From contig JBCBQC010000029.1 of NCBI GenBank assembly GCA_039820405.1, forward strand, positions 1-64,000: a stretch of DNA of 64,000 nt, written 5' to 3'. Positions 33,964 through 42,900 of the stretch are shown here, piece by piece. The stretch comes from CALLVY01 sp937899855. GTDB taxonomy: Bacteria > Bacteroidota > Bacteroidia > Chitinophagales > Saprospiraceae. The notes beneath the pieces were generated by a model that saw only the letters and a program-made list of their open reading frames with translations, did not search any database and was not told where the DNA came from. The number at the start of each line of letters is the position of its first letter. Position 1 is the stretch's first letter. The position numbers were made by a program, and so were the translations under genes.

Positions 33964-35130
33964 TTACGCCGGCCAGACCAAGGCGCGCTCCAGGTCTTTC
34001 CAGAGCCACTCGGGGTCCTCCAGTCCAATGTAAAAGCGGACCAGGTTCCAAGGAATCGTACTGTCTTCGCGGTTCGGGACATTGTAAAAGGCACAGAATG
34101 GCAGGGCGAGCGACTCGTAGCCGCCCCAAGAGACGGCCAACAGGAAACGTTCCAGGCGGTGGAAAAAAGCCTCCATCTCAGCGATGTTGCGAGCTTTGAG
34201 TTGCACGGAAAACAGTCCTCCCGCACCACTCATCTGCCGCTCGGCCAACGCGCGTTGAGGATTATCCGATGCAAAAGGATAGTTGACCCGCTCCACGCGT
34301 GGATGGGCTGCCAGACGATCGATCAAATAACGGGCACTGGTATCGCTGCGCTCCATGCGGAGGCGGAGGGTGCGCAAGCCACGAATGGCCAAAAAAGCAT
34401 CCGAGGGCGATAAAATGGCCCCCAGGGTCATGTACTCGGAGTTGAATATCTTTTGGATCAACGGCTTACTGGCGCAAACCACGCCCAGTACCACGTCGCT
34501 GTGACCAGCGATGTATTTGGTGCCGGAGTGGATGACCAGGTCAATGCCCCAACGACTGGGTTGCTGAAAAATGGGCGAGGCGTAGCTGTTGTCAATCGCG
34601 GTCAGTAGGTTCCGCTCCTTGGCCAATGCCGTGCAAGCGGCCAAGTCCTGAAGCTCGAAAGTGATGGAGCTGGGACTTTCCAGATAGAGCAATTTGGTAT
34701 TGGGCTGGATGGCGGCTTCGATCGCCGCTACCGACCGACCGTCCACAAAGGTGTGACTCACCCCAAAACGCGCCAAGAAGAGGGTCAGCAACTTGTAGGT
34801 CCAACTGTAAGGCGACTGGACACAGACGATGTGGTCCCCACTTTGCACACAGGCGATGACCGCCGCCGCCACAGCCGCCGCACCGCTACCAAAGACCAGG
34901 GCGTCTTCGGTACCTTCCAGGGCCGCCAGTTTTTCCCGTAAGATTTTATTGGTGGGATTGTTCCCACGGGTGTAAACGTGAGCGGACAACTCATCGACGA
35001 AGGCAGTCCGAAAATCATCCAGGGTATCGAAAACGAAATTGCTGGTTTGGACAATGGGCGGTGCCATGGCGTTGAAGTAATTTTTACGCGCTTCGCCCTG
35101 GTGAGTGAGGATGTGATCGAGGTCTTCCAT
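33964..35130 (-). CDS. Cys/Met-metabolism PLP-dependent enzyme (cystathionine gamma-synthase/lyase family)
   Basis: 388 aa. The PLP lysine lies in VIHSGTKYIAGHSDVVLGV, and TAIDNSYASPIFQQPSRWGIDL precedes it, with YLESPSSITFELQD and the N-terminal TRGNNPTNKILREKLAALEG as further family blocks. Members act as cystathionine gamma-synthase, beta-lyase, gamma-lyase or O-acylhomoserine sulfhydrylase; sequence alone does not decide among these. The gene stands alone. Its upstream region on the minus strand has two hairpins (35150-35167 and 35236-35272) that may control it. Confidence 0.9.
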   Translation of the reverse strand: MEDLDHILTHQGEARKNYFNAMAPPIVQTSNFVFDTLDDFRTAFVDELSAHVYTRGNNPTNKILREKLAALEGTEDALVFGSGAAAVAAAVIACVQSGDHIVCVQSPYSWTYKLLTLFLARFGVSHTFVDGRSVAAIEAAIQPNTKLLYLESPSSITFELQDLAACTALAKERNLLTAIDNSYASPIFQQPSRWGIDLVIHSGTKYIAGHSDVVLGVVCASKPLIQKIFNSEYMTLGAILSPSDAFLAIRGLRTLRLRMERSDTSARYLIDRLAAHPRVERVNYPFASDNPQRALAERQMSGAGGLFSVQLKARNIAEMEAFFHRLERFLLAVSWGGYESLALPFCAFYNVPNREDSTIPWNLVRFYIGLEDPEWLWKDLERALVWPA

Positions 35131-35714
35131 GAAGAGAACATTATTGGCTTTGCTTAAAGCTAAGCAATTCCTTAGTGATTTTTACCTCAAAAAAATTGGA
35201 AATCAATATCCCTTGATTGAGCATGATATGATTAAAGTTGTTATCTTGACCTCAAGATGGCAAGCGACAACTAATAGCATCTTGTTCATCCCTTAAAAAT
35301 ATAATAAGCTAAAGATCTAGACCCGCCTGTTTAAATTCAATTCCCAAGTCCATCTAATGGTAGTTTGATTTTATTGCTGAAGCAATACCATCAAGTACCC
35401 AACGTGGAACACGTACGGAAGCCTGGTCATTGGTTGATCCGTACCCATTTCCATTGATCGTATTTTAAACCACCCGCATCGCATTCGGCGAGTGGGGGGT
35501 AGTAATTCCGCAACCGTTTCATCCGAATTCGCAACCCAAGCTCCGAGTACGTCCAGCACTCCGAAGGAAGCTCGTACCGTCCCCCACTACGGGGCCGGCA
35601 CAGCCCTACTTCGTCGGTGACGCTCGGTAACAGCGCCTTTTATTCTTTCCTACGGCCATGATCCGCCAGTGGGGTGGAACCGGTATTGCATTTTTTCATC
35701 TTAAACCATAAATC
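35131..35714. other. Intergenic region, AT-rich, with dyads near the Cys/Met gene
   Basis: 584 bp without a credible gene; a 62-codon minus-strand frame (35371-35559) has no recognisable features. Close to the minus-strand gene start lie TTGCTTA-AAGC-TAAGCAA (35150-35167) and a nested dyad at 35236-35272. The right half, towards 35715, is richer in GC, and I could identify no promoter for the plus-strand gene. Confidence 0.4.
35150..35167. promoter_or_regulatory. Perfect dyad 20 nt upstream of the Cys/Met PLP gene
   Basis: TTGCTTA-AAGC-TAAGCAA, 7-bp arms with a 4-nt loop. In the minus-strand transcript it would form a hairpin just ahead of the start codon at 35130, able to affect ribosome access; as DNA it could be an operator. 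Confidence 0.4.
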
Positions 35715-37160
35715 ATGAAAACATCCGTATTCTTTATCCTTTGTGCTGCTTGGCTGTTCGCTTCGCTGCCACAATTTACCCAGGCCCAAACCCTCCGCCA
35801 GACCGCCTGCGGCACCCTGGAGGTCGACGCCGAAACGACACCCGCCGACCGGGCCTACGTGGGCGGCCTCTTTACTCCCCACTGCTTCCCCAACGAGACG
35901 GTACTCATCAATGGCGCTCGAGTCCCCGCCTTTTCCTACACCCTGTTCCGCCTCCCTCCCGGTGGGGGCCAGGTGGCCGTCACCAACCGCCAGACCGACG
36001 CCAGCCGCACTAGCTTTAGCAATCTGGCCCCCGGCCGATACTACGTCCGCGTCAGCGCGACGACTTATCTCAGTCGACGCGCGGTAAATACCGAGTGCAA
36101 CCCCGTTGGTTTTCAAGCCGCATCGTCCCCCAATATTACCTCCACCAATAATGCCATCGTCGGAGACCCCGTCCCCCAGATCAGTCTGGAAGATAGCTAC
36201 TGCTGCGGCGAGGATGTGATCCTCAATACCAATGGGACGGAGGGAAACAATGAATACATGATCACCATTTGCCAAAAGGCCAACCCCAATGATGCGGGCT
36301 GTATCAATTGGAACGGTACGGGCTGGATCGTCGGAGCGGTACCCACGGAACTCAACCTCCTGGAAGTGTGGAACATCAACCAGGGCTGGCCCTTCTGGCC
36401 CGGCTACTATTACGAAGTCATGTTGGCCGTCCAAAACAACTGTAGCAGTTGGGAAGCGACGCGGGAAACATTTTTCGTTAACGCACCGGAAACCCAATTC
36501 ACCATCCGCAACGACAACGGTGCCATCGTTCAGGACGGCGGTACGATTTGCGCCAGTGCCATGCCTCCCGTCATGGATCCCTCCGGCTCCAGCTGTGGAT
36601 CGAAGTACATCGTCATCATCTGTCAATACCTGCCCCAAAACCCCGACTTCTGCATCAACTGGAAATCCTCCGGTTGGATTGAAGGGGACGTCGGTAAAGT
36701 GGATGAAATCAATTTGCTCGACGTTTGGAGAGGGGGCAACCCCGGCAACGGTTGGAGTTTCTGGCCGGGATACGACTATGCGGTCAGCCTGGTCCAATCC
36801 TCCCCCTGCGACGGTTGGGCCATCGAGGAATTTAGCTTTTCCGCCCTGGGCAATTGCCTGCACGGTGGGTATGGCGGCGTAGACCGCTCGGCGAATGCGG
36901 AAAGCGAGGCGGAAGCGGCCCAAATTAAAATCTACCCCACCCTGGTCGGAGGTGGCGATGATTTCCTCAACGTAGAAGTTCCCAAAGCCGATCGGGACCT
37001 CCTACTTTTTGATCTGCAGGGGCGACTGCTCGATCGGATGCCGCTCGGGGAAGGCTTTAACCAAATGGCAATCGGCGAGCGGAGCAATGGCATTTATTTC
37101 GCGGTCGTTCAGGGAGCCGAAGGTATCATCTCCAACACCAAAATAGTGGTCAACCGGTAG
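35715..37160 (+). CDS. T9SS type A cargo with two internal repeats
   Basis: 481 aa. Signal peptide (1-24, ending TQAQ), then beta-rich modules. Two similar units of about 75 residues (about 178-250 and 296-372) share EYMITICQ / KYIVIICQ, a CINW motif, GWI, NLLEVW / NLLDVW, and W-P/S-F-W-P-G-Y-x-Y followed by a Cys near the end. I do not recognise this repeat. The C-terminal 75 residues (IKIYPTLVGGG... to KIVVNR) are a type A T9SS sorting domain, so the protein is secreted or surface-attached. A strong terminator follows at 37185-37221. Confidence 0.9.
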   Translation: MKTSVFFILCAAWLFASLPQFTQAQTLRQTACGTLEVDAETTPADRAYVGGLFTPHCFPNETVLINGARVPAFSYTLFRLPPGGGQVAVTNRQTDASRTSFSNLAPGRYYVRVSATTYLSRRAVNTECNPVGFQAASSPNITSTNNAIVGDPVPQISLEDSYCCGEDVILNTNGTEGNNEYMITICQKANPNDAGCINWNGTGWIVGAVPTELNLLEVWNINQGWPFWPGYYYEVMLAVQNNCSSWEATRETFFVNAPETQFTIRNDNGAIVQDGGTICASAMPPVMDPSGSSCGSKYIVIICQYLPQNPDFCINWKSSGWIEGDVGKVDEINLLDVWRGGNPGNGWSFWPGYDYAVSLVQSSPCDGWAIEEFSFSALGNCLHGGYGGVDRSANAESEAEAAQIKIYPTLVGGGDDFLNVEVPKADRDLLLFDLQGRLLDRMPLGEGFNQMAIGERSNGIYFAVVQGAEGIISNTKIVVNR

Positions 37161-37184
37161 GATTTAATACTGCCCCAAAACAAA

Positions 37185-37221
37185 GGCGTCCCGATCAGTG
37201 CTGACCGGGACGCCCGTTTTT
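37185..37221 (+). terminator. Intrinsic terminator between convergent genes
   Basis: GGCGTCCCG / CGGGACGCC (9 bp), with an inner TCAG/CTGA extension past one mismatch, followed by CGTTTTT. It ends the T9SS cargo transcript and could also serve the convergent VWA gene. Confidence 0.85.
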
Positions 37222-37243
37222 GTTGTCGTAACCGGAGGCCAGC

Positions 37244-38236
37244 TTACTGTCCGAAGCCCGCGCTGTTGAAGGTTTCGATCAATTGGCCATCGTTGCCGGT
37301 ATTGGCATTGTCGAAGATCTCGATCCGCAATTCGTTTTCGAAGGGGGTCGGATCGGTGATGGGGCTTTGGTAGAACATGTAATAAACGCTGTTCGACAGG
37401 CTGCTGATCTCTTCTTGGATACTGAGGAACATTTGCTCGATCGAAGCAACGTCCTCCGCCTGATAGTAATTGTTGTCGCTCTGGGCTAGGGTACGCAGGG
37501 CATCCTCGTCCAGGTCGCCACTGCTGAGGGCCGCGATGTAGCGCTTTTTGCCGCTGAGCGAATTCATGGCATCGTTTAGGGTGATATTGGGGGTGGCATT
37601 GTGCCGACCGTCAGTGAAGATCACCAAACTGCCATCCTCGATATTGGAGGTGGTGTAGATGTCGGTCCACAGATTGGAGACACTCTGGATGGCGCCGTAG
37701 AGATTGGTCGAATTGGTCAGCCCGGTTTCGGGGATATTGTTGATGGCTTCGATGAGCTTGTCGCTGCGGGTGGTAAAGTCCTGGATGAGGGTGGCCTGGG
37801 CGTCGAAGGTGTAGATGGCGACCTCCTGATTGCTGAGTTTCTTATTGACCAGCGCGATGGAGGCCGCTTTGATTTGATCCACGAAGCCCTCGACGGAGCG
37901 GGACAGGTCGAGCAGGAGGACGGTTTTTAGCCGGTAGGGAATCGAGTCGGGGGCGATGCGGAGGTCGGATTCCAGGTCGATCTTACCCGCGTTTTCGTAT
38001 ACGTCGAAGTCATCGGCCGTAAGTCCGGCGATGCCATTATTTTCGTAATCTTTGACCTGGAAAAGAATTTTGACGAGGCGATTGCTGGGCTCCACATCTA
38101 CTTCGAAAGCGTCGAGACGGTAAAATTTGGCGGTCGTAGCGGGGCCTTCGGGTTGGTCGTCATCTTTTTTACAAGCAGTGGTAAAGACGAGGCTGCCCAA
38201 TAAAAACAACACGGCGAGGATCGGGGTAAGGCGCAT
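37244..38236 (-). CDS. VWA-domain lipoprotein
   Basis: 330 aa. Lipobox FTTA-C22 after a hydrophobic signal. A von Willebrand A domain spans about residues 103-285 with the metal (MIDAS) site D110-L-S112-R-S114, the threonine region TGLTNSTNLYGAI and a late FTDGRHN. Such domains bind protein partners through Mg2+. The segment before it (FQVKDYENNGIAGLTADDFDVYENAG) is common in Bacteroidota VWA lipoproteins. No neighbour links it to a MoxR or batA-E cluster. Confidence 0.88.
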   Translation of the reverse strand: MRLTPILAVLFLLGSLVFTTACKKDDDQPEGPATTAKFYRLDAFEVDVEPSNRLVKILFQVKDYENNGIAGLTADDFDVYENAGKIDLESDLRIAPDSIPYRLKTVLLLDLSRSVEGFVDQIKAASIALVNKKLSNQEVAIYTFDAQATLIQDFTTRSDKLIEAINNIPETGLTNSTNLYGAIQSVSNLWTDIYTTSNIEDGSLVIFTDGRHNATPNITLNDAMNSLSGKKRYIAALSSGDLDEDALRTLAQSDNNYYQAEDVASIEQMFLSIQEEISSLSNSVYYMFYQSPITDPTPFENELRIEIFDNANTGNDGQLIETFNSAGFGQ

Positions 38237-38420
38237 AAGGTTCCAAAGTTTTGTTCAGCGATTAGAAAATAAGTGTGGGGGGGAAACCGGGTTCCTACTA
38301 ATTTCCCAAACTAACGGATAAGAAACAGCAATAAGTATGCTATTTTTCCTTAATAACTTTTCCTTTAGACAATTTAACAACTTTGAAGCGGCTGGGAGCG
38401 TAAAATGGAGCACGAGGATA

Positions 38421-38448
38421 AAAAAAGCAGAATCCGTAGGGATTCTGC
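38421..38448 (-). terminator. Orphan intrinsic terminator on the minus strand
   Basis: GCAGAATCC / GGATTCTGC (9 bp, 4-nt loop), followed on the minus strand by a run of T (the A-run at 38420-38426). No annotated minus-strand gene lies to its right before 39539, so it may end a small RNA or an unseen short gene. Confidence 0.65.
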
Positions 38449-38757
38449 GACTGAGATCAGGTTGTAATTTTTTACAACGCTCGAAAGCATGAGATTATAA
38501 CTGCGACCGTGTTGAAGCAAACCGGAACGCTTCGCAGGGGTCGCAATCTGCAGCTTGAGTGGATTCCTTTGTTGCTTGAAATCCATTATAAAGGTACGTA
38601 TTGGACAATCATTATCCCGCTACGGGACGCTTTTTTTTCCAAATACTCGAAGGAAACCGCTCTAGAGAGGGTTTTATTATGTATAATTGAGCAGAAAATT
38701 CTGTAGGAGTAAAATAAAATTCATCAAACAAACAAGACGATTCTTTCGATCAAAACT

Positions 38758-38788
38758 TTTGTTTTTTCCATCTCCCCCCCTATTTTTG
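38758..38788 (+). promoter_or_regulatory. Consensus Bacteroidota promoter
   Basis: TTTG at 38758-38761, exactly 19 nt, then TATTTTTG at 38781-38788, a full match to TTTG-N19-TAnnTTTG. Transcription would begin near 38795, about 11 nt before the start codon at 38806. Confidence 0.7.
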
Positions 38789-38805
38789 TAAAAACTCCCG
38801 CCCCG

Positions 38806-39504
38806 ATGAAAAAACAAGCCGTCCATCGCCAGTACAATTTTCCCGATGCCGACCTGTACCTACAGTGTATGGAGCGCATCAAATACGCCAAACGCGACCT
38901 CGCCCAATTTACCCAGTACGGCTACGACCAGGACCGCCTCGCCCGCTTCCTCGCCATGTGTGATCGGTTTCGCCAACTGCCCGATGACGACGAGCTCGTC
39001 GGCGACCAAATGCTGAGTACCGAAAAGAAATCCAAAGCCGCCGAACGCCTCAAGTCCGCCATCCGCAGCATCATGACCCGCGTGGCCATCAAGTACAACA
39101 ACCGCTCGGGCCGCTACCGCAAATTTGGAACCGCCAAAATGGGAGATATGACCGATGCCCAGCTGCTGTTTTGCGGCCGCCGCGTGGCCCGGGTCGCCCG
39201 CCAACAGATCGACTTCCTCGCCGAAGTGGGCGTCAGCGAAAACAATATCCAAAAAGTACTGGACGCCTGCCGCAATTTTGAAAACGCCCTCAACATCCAA
39301 CAGGACAAAGTCTCCGAACGCGACATCGCCGTCGAACGTCGCGTGGAACAAGGCAATAAAATTTACGAGGAATTGGTGGTCCTTTGCAATATCGGTAAGG
39401 ACATCTGGGCAGAATCCGATCCCATCAAGTACGAACACTTTACCATCTACGAAAGCAACAACGACCAAAAGATCCGCCGAAAGCAAGGAGAAAAGAACGG
39501 GTAG
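38806..39504 (+). CDS. Uncharacterised helical protein with internal duplication
   Basis: 232 aa, cytoplasmic (no signal or membrane segment), almost wholly alpha-helical and rich in charged residues. The first half (about 12-98) and second half (about 121-205) look like copies of one unit. Compare LYLQCMERIKYAKRDLAQFTQYGYDQDRLARFLAMCDRF with LLFCGRRVARVARQQIDFLAEVGVSENNIQKVLDACRNF: each has a hydrophobic start, a helix and then G-[YV]-x3-[RN]-[LI]. No enzyme motif is visible. Expressed alone from a consensus promoter. No function is proposed. Confidence 0.75.
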   Translation: MKKQAVHRQYNFPDADLYLQCMERIKYAKRDLAQFTQYGYDQDRLARFLAMCDRFRQLPDDDELVGDQMLSTEKKSKAAERLKSAIRSIMTRVAIKYNNRSGRYRKFGTAKMGDMTDAQLLFCGRRVARVARQQIDFLAEVGVSENNIQKVLDACRNFENALNIQQDKVSERDIAVERRVEQGNKIYEELVVLCNIGKDIWAESDPIKYEHFTIYESNNDQKIRRKQGEKNG

Positions 39505-39538
39505 CGGGTAGCTTGGAAGTCTCAATCCCCACCGGGCC

Positions 39539-39904
39539 TCACCAACTTAGATTGTAAAGCACCATCCTGCGTAGCTTGCCGCGACGAAAAACGCGAATCG
39601 AGCTGACTTCACCGGAAGGGCGGTACTGGGTCCAACGACCGTGCCGCCGTCCTTTGCGGTAGCCCCCACTGATCGCGAGGGCACCACTGGGAAAATAAGT
39701 GGTATAATCACCATGGAGTCGATCGGCCCGATAGTGCTGAACGCAGACCATATCGGTGCTGTCCTCGGCCGTGATCCAAAGCCCCGTTTTGCCCGCCGTA
39801 CCGGTATGGTTGAAAGGTGCCACTGGGAGCTCCACCGTCGAACAGGCGCTGCACAAGAGGAGGCAGGAAGCGCCGAGCATCAGCAGGGAGCTCCGCCCGC
39901 TCAT
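39539..39904 (-). CDS. Small MORN_2-repeat lipoprotein
   Basis: 121 aa. Lipobox near LLLCSA-C21, then two MORN-variant units of the YwqK type: HYRADRLHGDYTTYFPSGALAISGGYRKG and RRHGRWTQYRPSGEVSSIRVFRRG. In this family repeats of G-x2-H-G-x-(Y/W)-x2-(Y/F)-x2-(S/N)-G are usual. The function is unknown; the 'antitoxin' label sometimes given to YwqK relatives has little support. Its start overlaps the stop of the upstream FG-GAP gene by 4 nt, so the two are co-translated. Confidence 0.82.
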   Translation of the reverse strand: MSGRSSLLMLGASCLLLCSACSTVELPVAPFNHTGTAGKTGLWITAEDSTDMVCVQHYRADRLHGDYTTYFPSGALAISGGYRKGRRHGRWTQYRPSGEVSSIRVFRRGKLRRMVLYNLSW

Positions 39905-42900
39905 TGTGCCGCCTCCACGTAAAATTGCATGGGGGCGCCATTGTTGGCAATCGCCATCACCGGGCGTTGGCCCTTATTGTTTAGCCACACCACCGCCCGC
40001 GCGTCTTCCTTGGCCACTACCCCGGTCACACTCGGCGATACCGCCGTAAAGCCACCAGCACCATCCCCCAGCAAAAGCGCACCCACCCCCGCATCGCTAC
40101 GGGTCGTCTCTACCTCCCGCTGGTGGAAATTGCCCACGCAAAACAAATCCAACTGGCCATCACCATCAAAATCGCGGACCACCATGTCGTAGATCGGAGC
40201 AATCTGCGCCAGCTTGGGCAGCTCGCGGGTCTTGAAACTGCCCTTTCCATCATTGAGAAACACCGTATGGGCAAAGGTATAGCACTCCTGTACCGTACTG
40301 CCGTCCAAACGCCCTTCCAATACGTCCACCAAAGTGGCCTTGCCAAAGGCATCGTAATTCTTAAACTTTTCCTTGACGAAAGGCATCTGCTCGGAAGAGC
40401 ACTGGCGCCCGCGTACGGGGTACAGCTTACCGTCCGCCTGGTCGTGATACCCCAGGTAAACATCATTGGTCCCGTTTTCGTCAAAGTCCTTGACGTAGAG
40501 CGTAAAAGGATTGGATACACTGGCGGTGTACTTGTAATTCAAACCGTAATTGCCGGCAATCAAATCCAGGTCCCCATCGCCATCGACATCCAGGGTTTCC
40601 AGGCTGTTCCAAAGCCCATTGCTGGTCTCCAAACTGGGATTCTCCGTCGGGACCAAACGGCCCTCCCGCAGCTTGAAAATCCGAACGGGCATCCACTCCC
40701 CCACCACCACCAACTCCGCCTGCTCATCACCATCGAGATCCACCCATTTGGCATCCGTCACCATCCCCAGGTCGGTAAACCCTTCGGTCTTGCTGGCGGT
40801 AACGTCGACCAAACTGCTCTGGGTATTTTCGAGCAAAAAGCTACTCACCCGCCGACCGTAGGCGCCGGGCAACTGCCGTCCGCCCACAAAAAAGTCCAAA
40901 TCGCCATCGTTATCGTAGTCCAGTGGGCAGACCGCTCCGGTGCTCGTCGTCATCTCGGGAACGGCCGTGGTTTTGAGAAAGTTACCATCCCCAGCGTTGA
41001 TGTACAAGCGATCCTGGTAGCCGTTGGTATTTTGCGGATACTCATTGCCTCCGGTAGCTACGTAGAGGTCCATATCGCCATCCAAATCGACGTCGACAAA
41101 CTGAGCTGCCCCGTCTTCGTAAGGCTTATCGCCCTCAAAAACGTTTTGGGGCGAATAGGTAAAACGTCCTTCGGCGTCCTGTACATAAAGTTTTCCCGGC
41201 ACCCCTACCGCTCCACCGAGGTAGAAATCGTCGTTGCCATCCTGATTGACGTCGGCCACGGCTAGGATGGGGCCCAGGTTCGACATCTTGTAGGGAATCA
41301 GTACCTCCCGATCGTAATCGTCGAAGGGATTTTCTTCGTAGTTGATCGCCATCTCCGCGGTGGTCAGGGATTGGAAATAAGTCGCTGGAGTGCGCTCCAC
41401 CTCCGCAGTGGGCAGGTCGGTACGGTAGGTCGCCACCAGTTTTTGATTGGCCGCTACGCCCTCCTGCCGCCATTCCTTCCCATCCGGGAAGACCACGCGT
41501 ACCCGCGCCACCTCCGCTTGTTGGCCCAAGCCAAAGTGCGCCACGTTCTGACTGGTGGACATGTAGCCGCGGTAGGGCGTCAAGTCGCTGACTTGTTGGC
41601 TACCCTCTCCGTATTCGATCCAAACGCGGGCGTTGACACCGCTACCGTTTTGGGGCATTCCGGTAGCCGTCACCGACAAGAAATTTTGTCCTCCGCGTTC
41701 GTTGACCCGATTGCGATAGATATCGGCGGCTTCGTTGGTATTGTTGATCACAAAGTCCAAATCGCCATCTTGGTCAAAGTCGGCGTAGGCCATGCCCTGC
41801 GACCAACCCGGCTTTTCAAAGCCCCAGGCGTCGGTTTTGCTCTCGAAGACGAGGTCCCCCGTGTTGCGAAAAGCGCGGTTTTTAATTTTGACCGAGGGGG
41901 CCATACCCGATAGTTCGAGGGGATCAAACTTGGTATTTCCCCCCGCCTGGGCCTTGCGATCGGCCACCAATTTTTTCAGTTGATTGCGGTAGTCTTTGTT
42001 GCGGATTTCCTTGAGGATGCCGTTGGTCACGAAGAGGTCTTTGTAGCCATCCTGATCGGCGTCGACGAAGAGGGCCGACCAGCTCCAGTCGGTTTTTGAG
42101 ACTCCCGACATCTGGGCGATCTCGCTAAAGGTGCCGTTGCCGTTGTTGAGTTGGAGCGAGTTGAACATAAACTGGTAGTGGTATCCCATCTTGACCAAGC
42201 CCCAGAACTTCTCCACCGCCATACTGCTCATGTTGGTCTTGTTACGGAAATTGTCCTCGGCCACCATATCGGCGGTAAAAAGGTCCATATAGCCATCGTT
42301 GTTGATGTCGGCGACGTCGGCGCCCATGCTAAAGTTGCTGATGTGTTGGAGGGCTTCGTTGGCGACGTTGGTAAAGGTCCCGTCGCCGTTATTTTGGTAA
42401 AACAAGTCGGGCTCGTCGTAATCGGAGGCCACGTAGAGATCGGGGTAGCCGTCGTCGTTAAAATCGCTGGCCGTGGCACTGAGGGAGAAGCAGTTGTTTT
42501 GGACACCCGCCGCGACGGTCACGTCCGTAAAGCGCTGGCCATCGTTGCGGTAGAGGCGGTCCGTGTACTGGGTATCGCTGGGTTTGATGTTTTTGCGCAG
42601 TTGGGTGGCGGCGGGGGGTTGGTTGGCCACGTAGAGGTCGAGGTCGCCATCGCCGTCGTAGTCAAAAAAGTTGGCCATGATGCTGTAGCCCTCGTCGGCG
42701 ATGCCGTATTCGACCGCTTTTTCGGTGAAGGTGTTGTCCTGGTTGTTGAGGTAGAGTTTGTTGCGACGGCGGGCGGGGTCGGCGTAGATGAATTTGCAGA
42801 CGTAGATGTCGTCGTAGCCATCGTTGTTGATGTCGACGATGGCCACGCCGGTACTCCAGGTGGATTCCTGGGCAAAGCCCGCAGTTTGGGAAATGTTTTG

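Larger units (their letters stand above)
38237..38805. other. Intergenic region with an orphan minus-strand terminator and a plus-strand promoter
   Basis: 569 bp without a convincing gene. Two short frames (38374-38586 minus, 38509-38706 plus) lack protein features. It carries a minus-strand terminator at 38421-38448, a hairpin GTTGTA/TACAAC (38463-38480) upstream of it on that strand, and a good promoter for the next plus-strand gene at 38758-38788. Confidence 0.45.

Noticed and set aside
33639..34229. 196-codon minus-strand frame near the Cys/Met gene
   Set aside because: It overlaps the 3' part of the PLP enzyme in another frame, and the remaining part has no recognisable protein features.
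35371..35559. 62-codon minus-strand frame, considered as a transposon remnant
   Set aside because: No similarity to a transposase that I can recognise and no terminal repeats.
38449..38600. Possible tRNA on the minus strand before the orphan terminator
   Set aside because: The TTCGAGC segment is not flanked by a pairing T-stem, and no acceptor stem or anticodon arm could be drawn.
39539..39904. Toxin-antitoxin system
   Set aside because: MORN_2 (YwqK) proteins are sometimes labelled antitoxin, but this one is a lipoprotein with no toxin neighbour.
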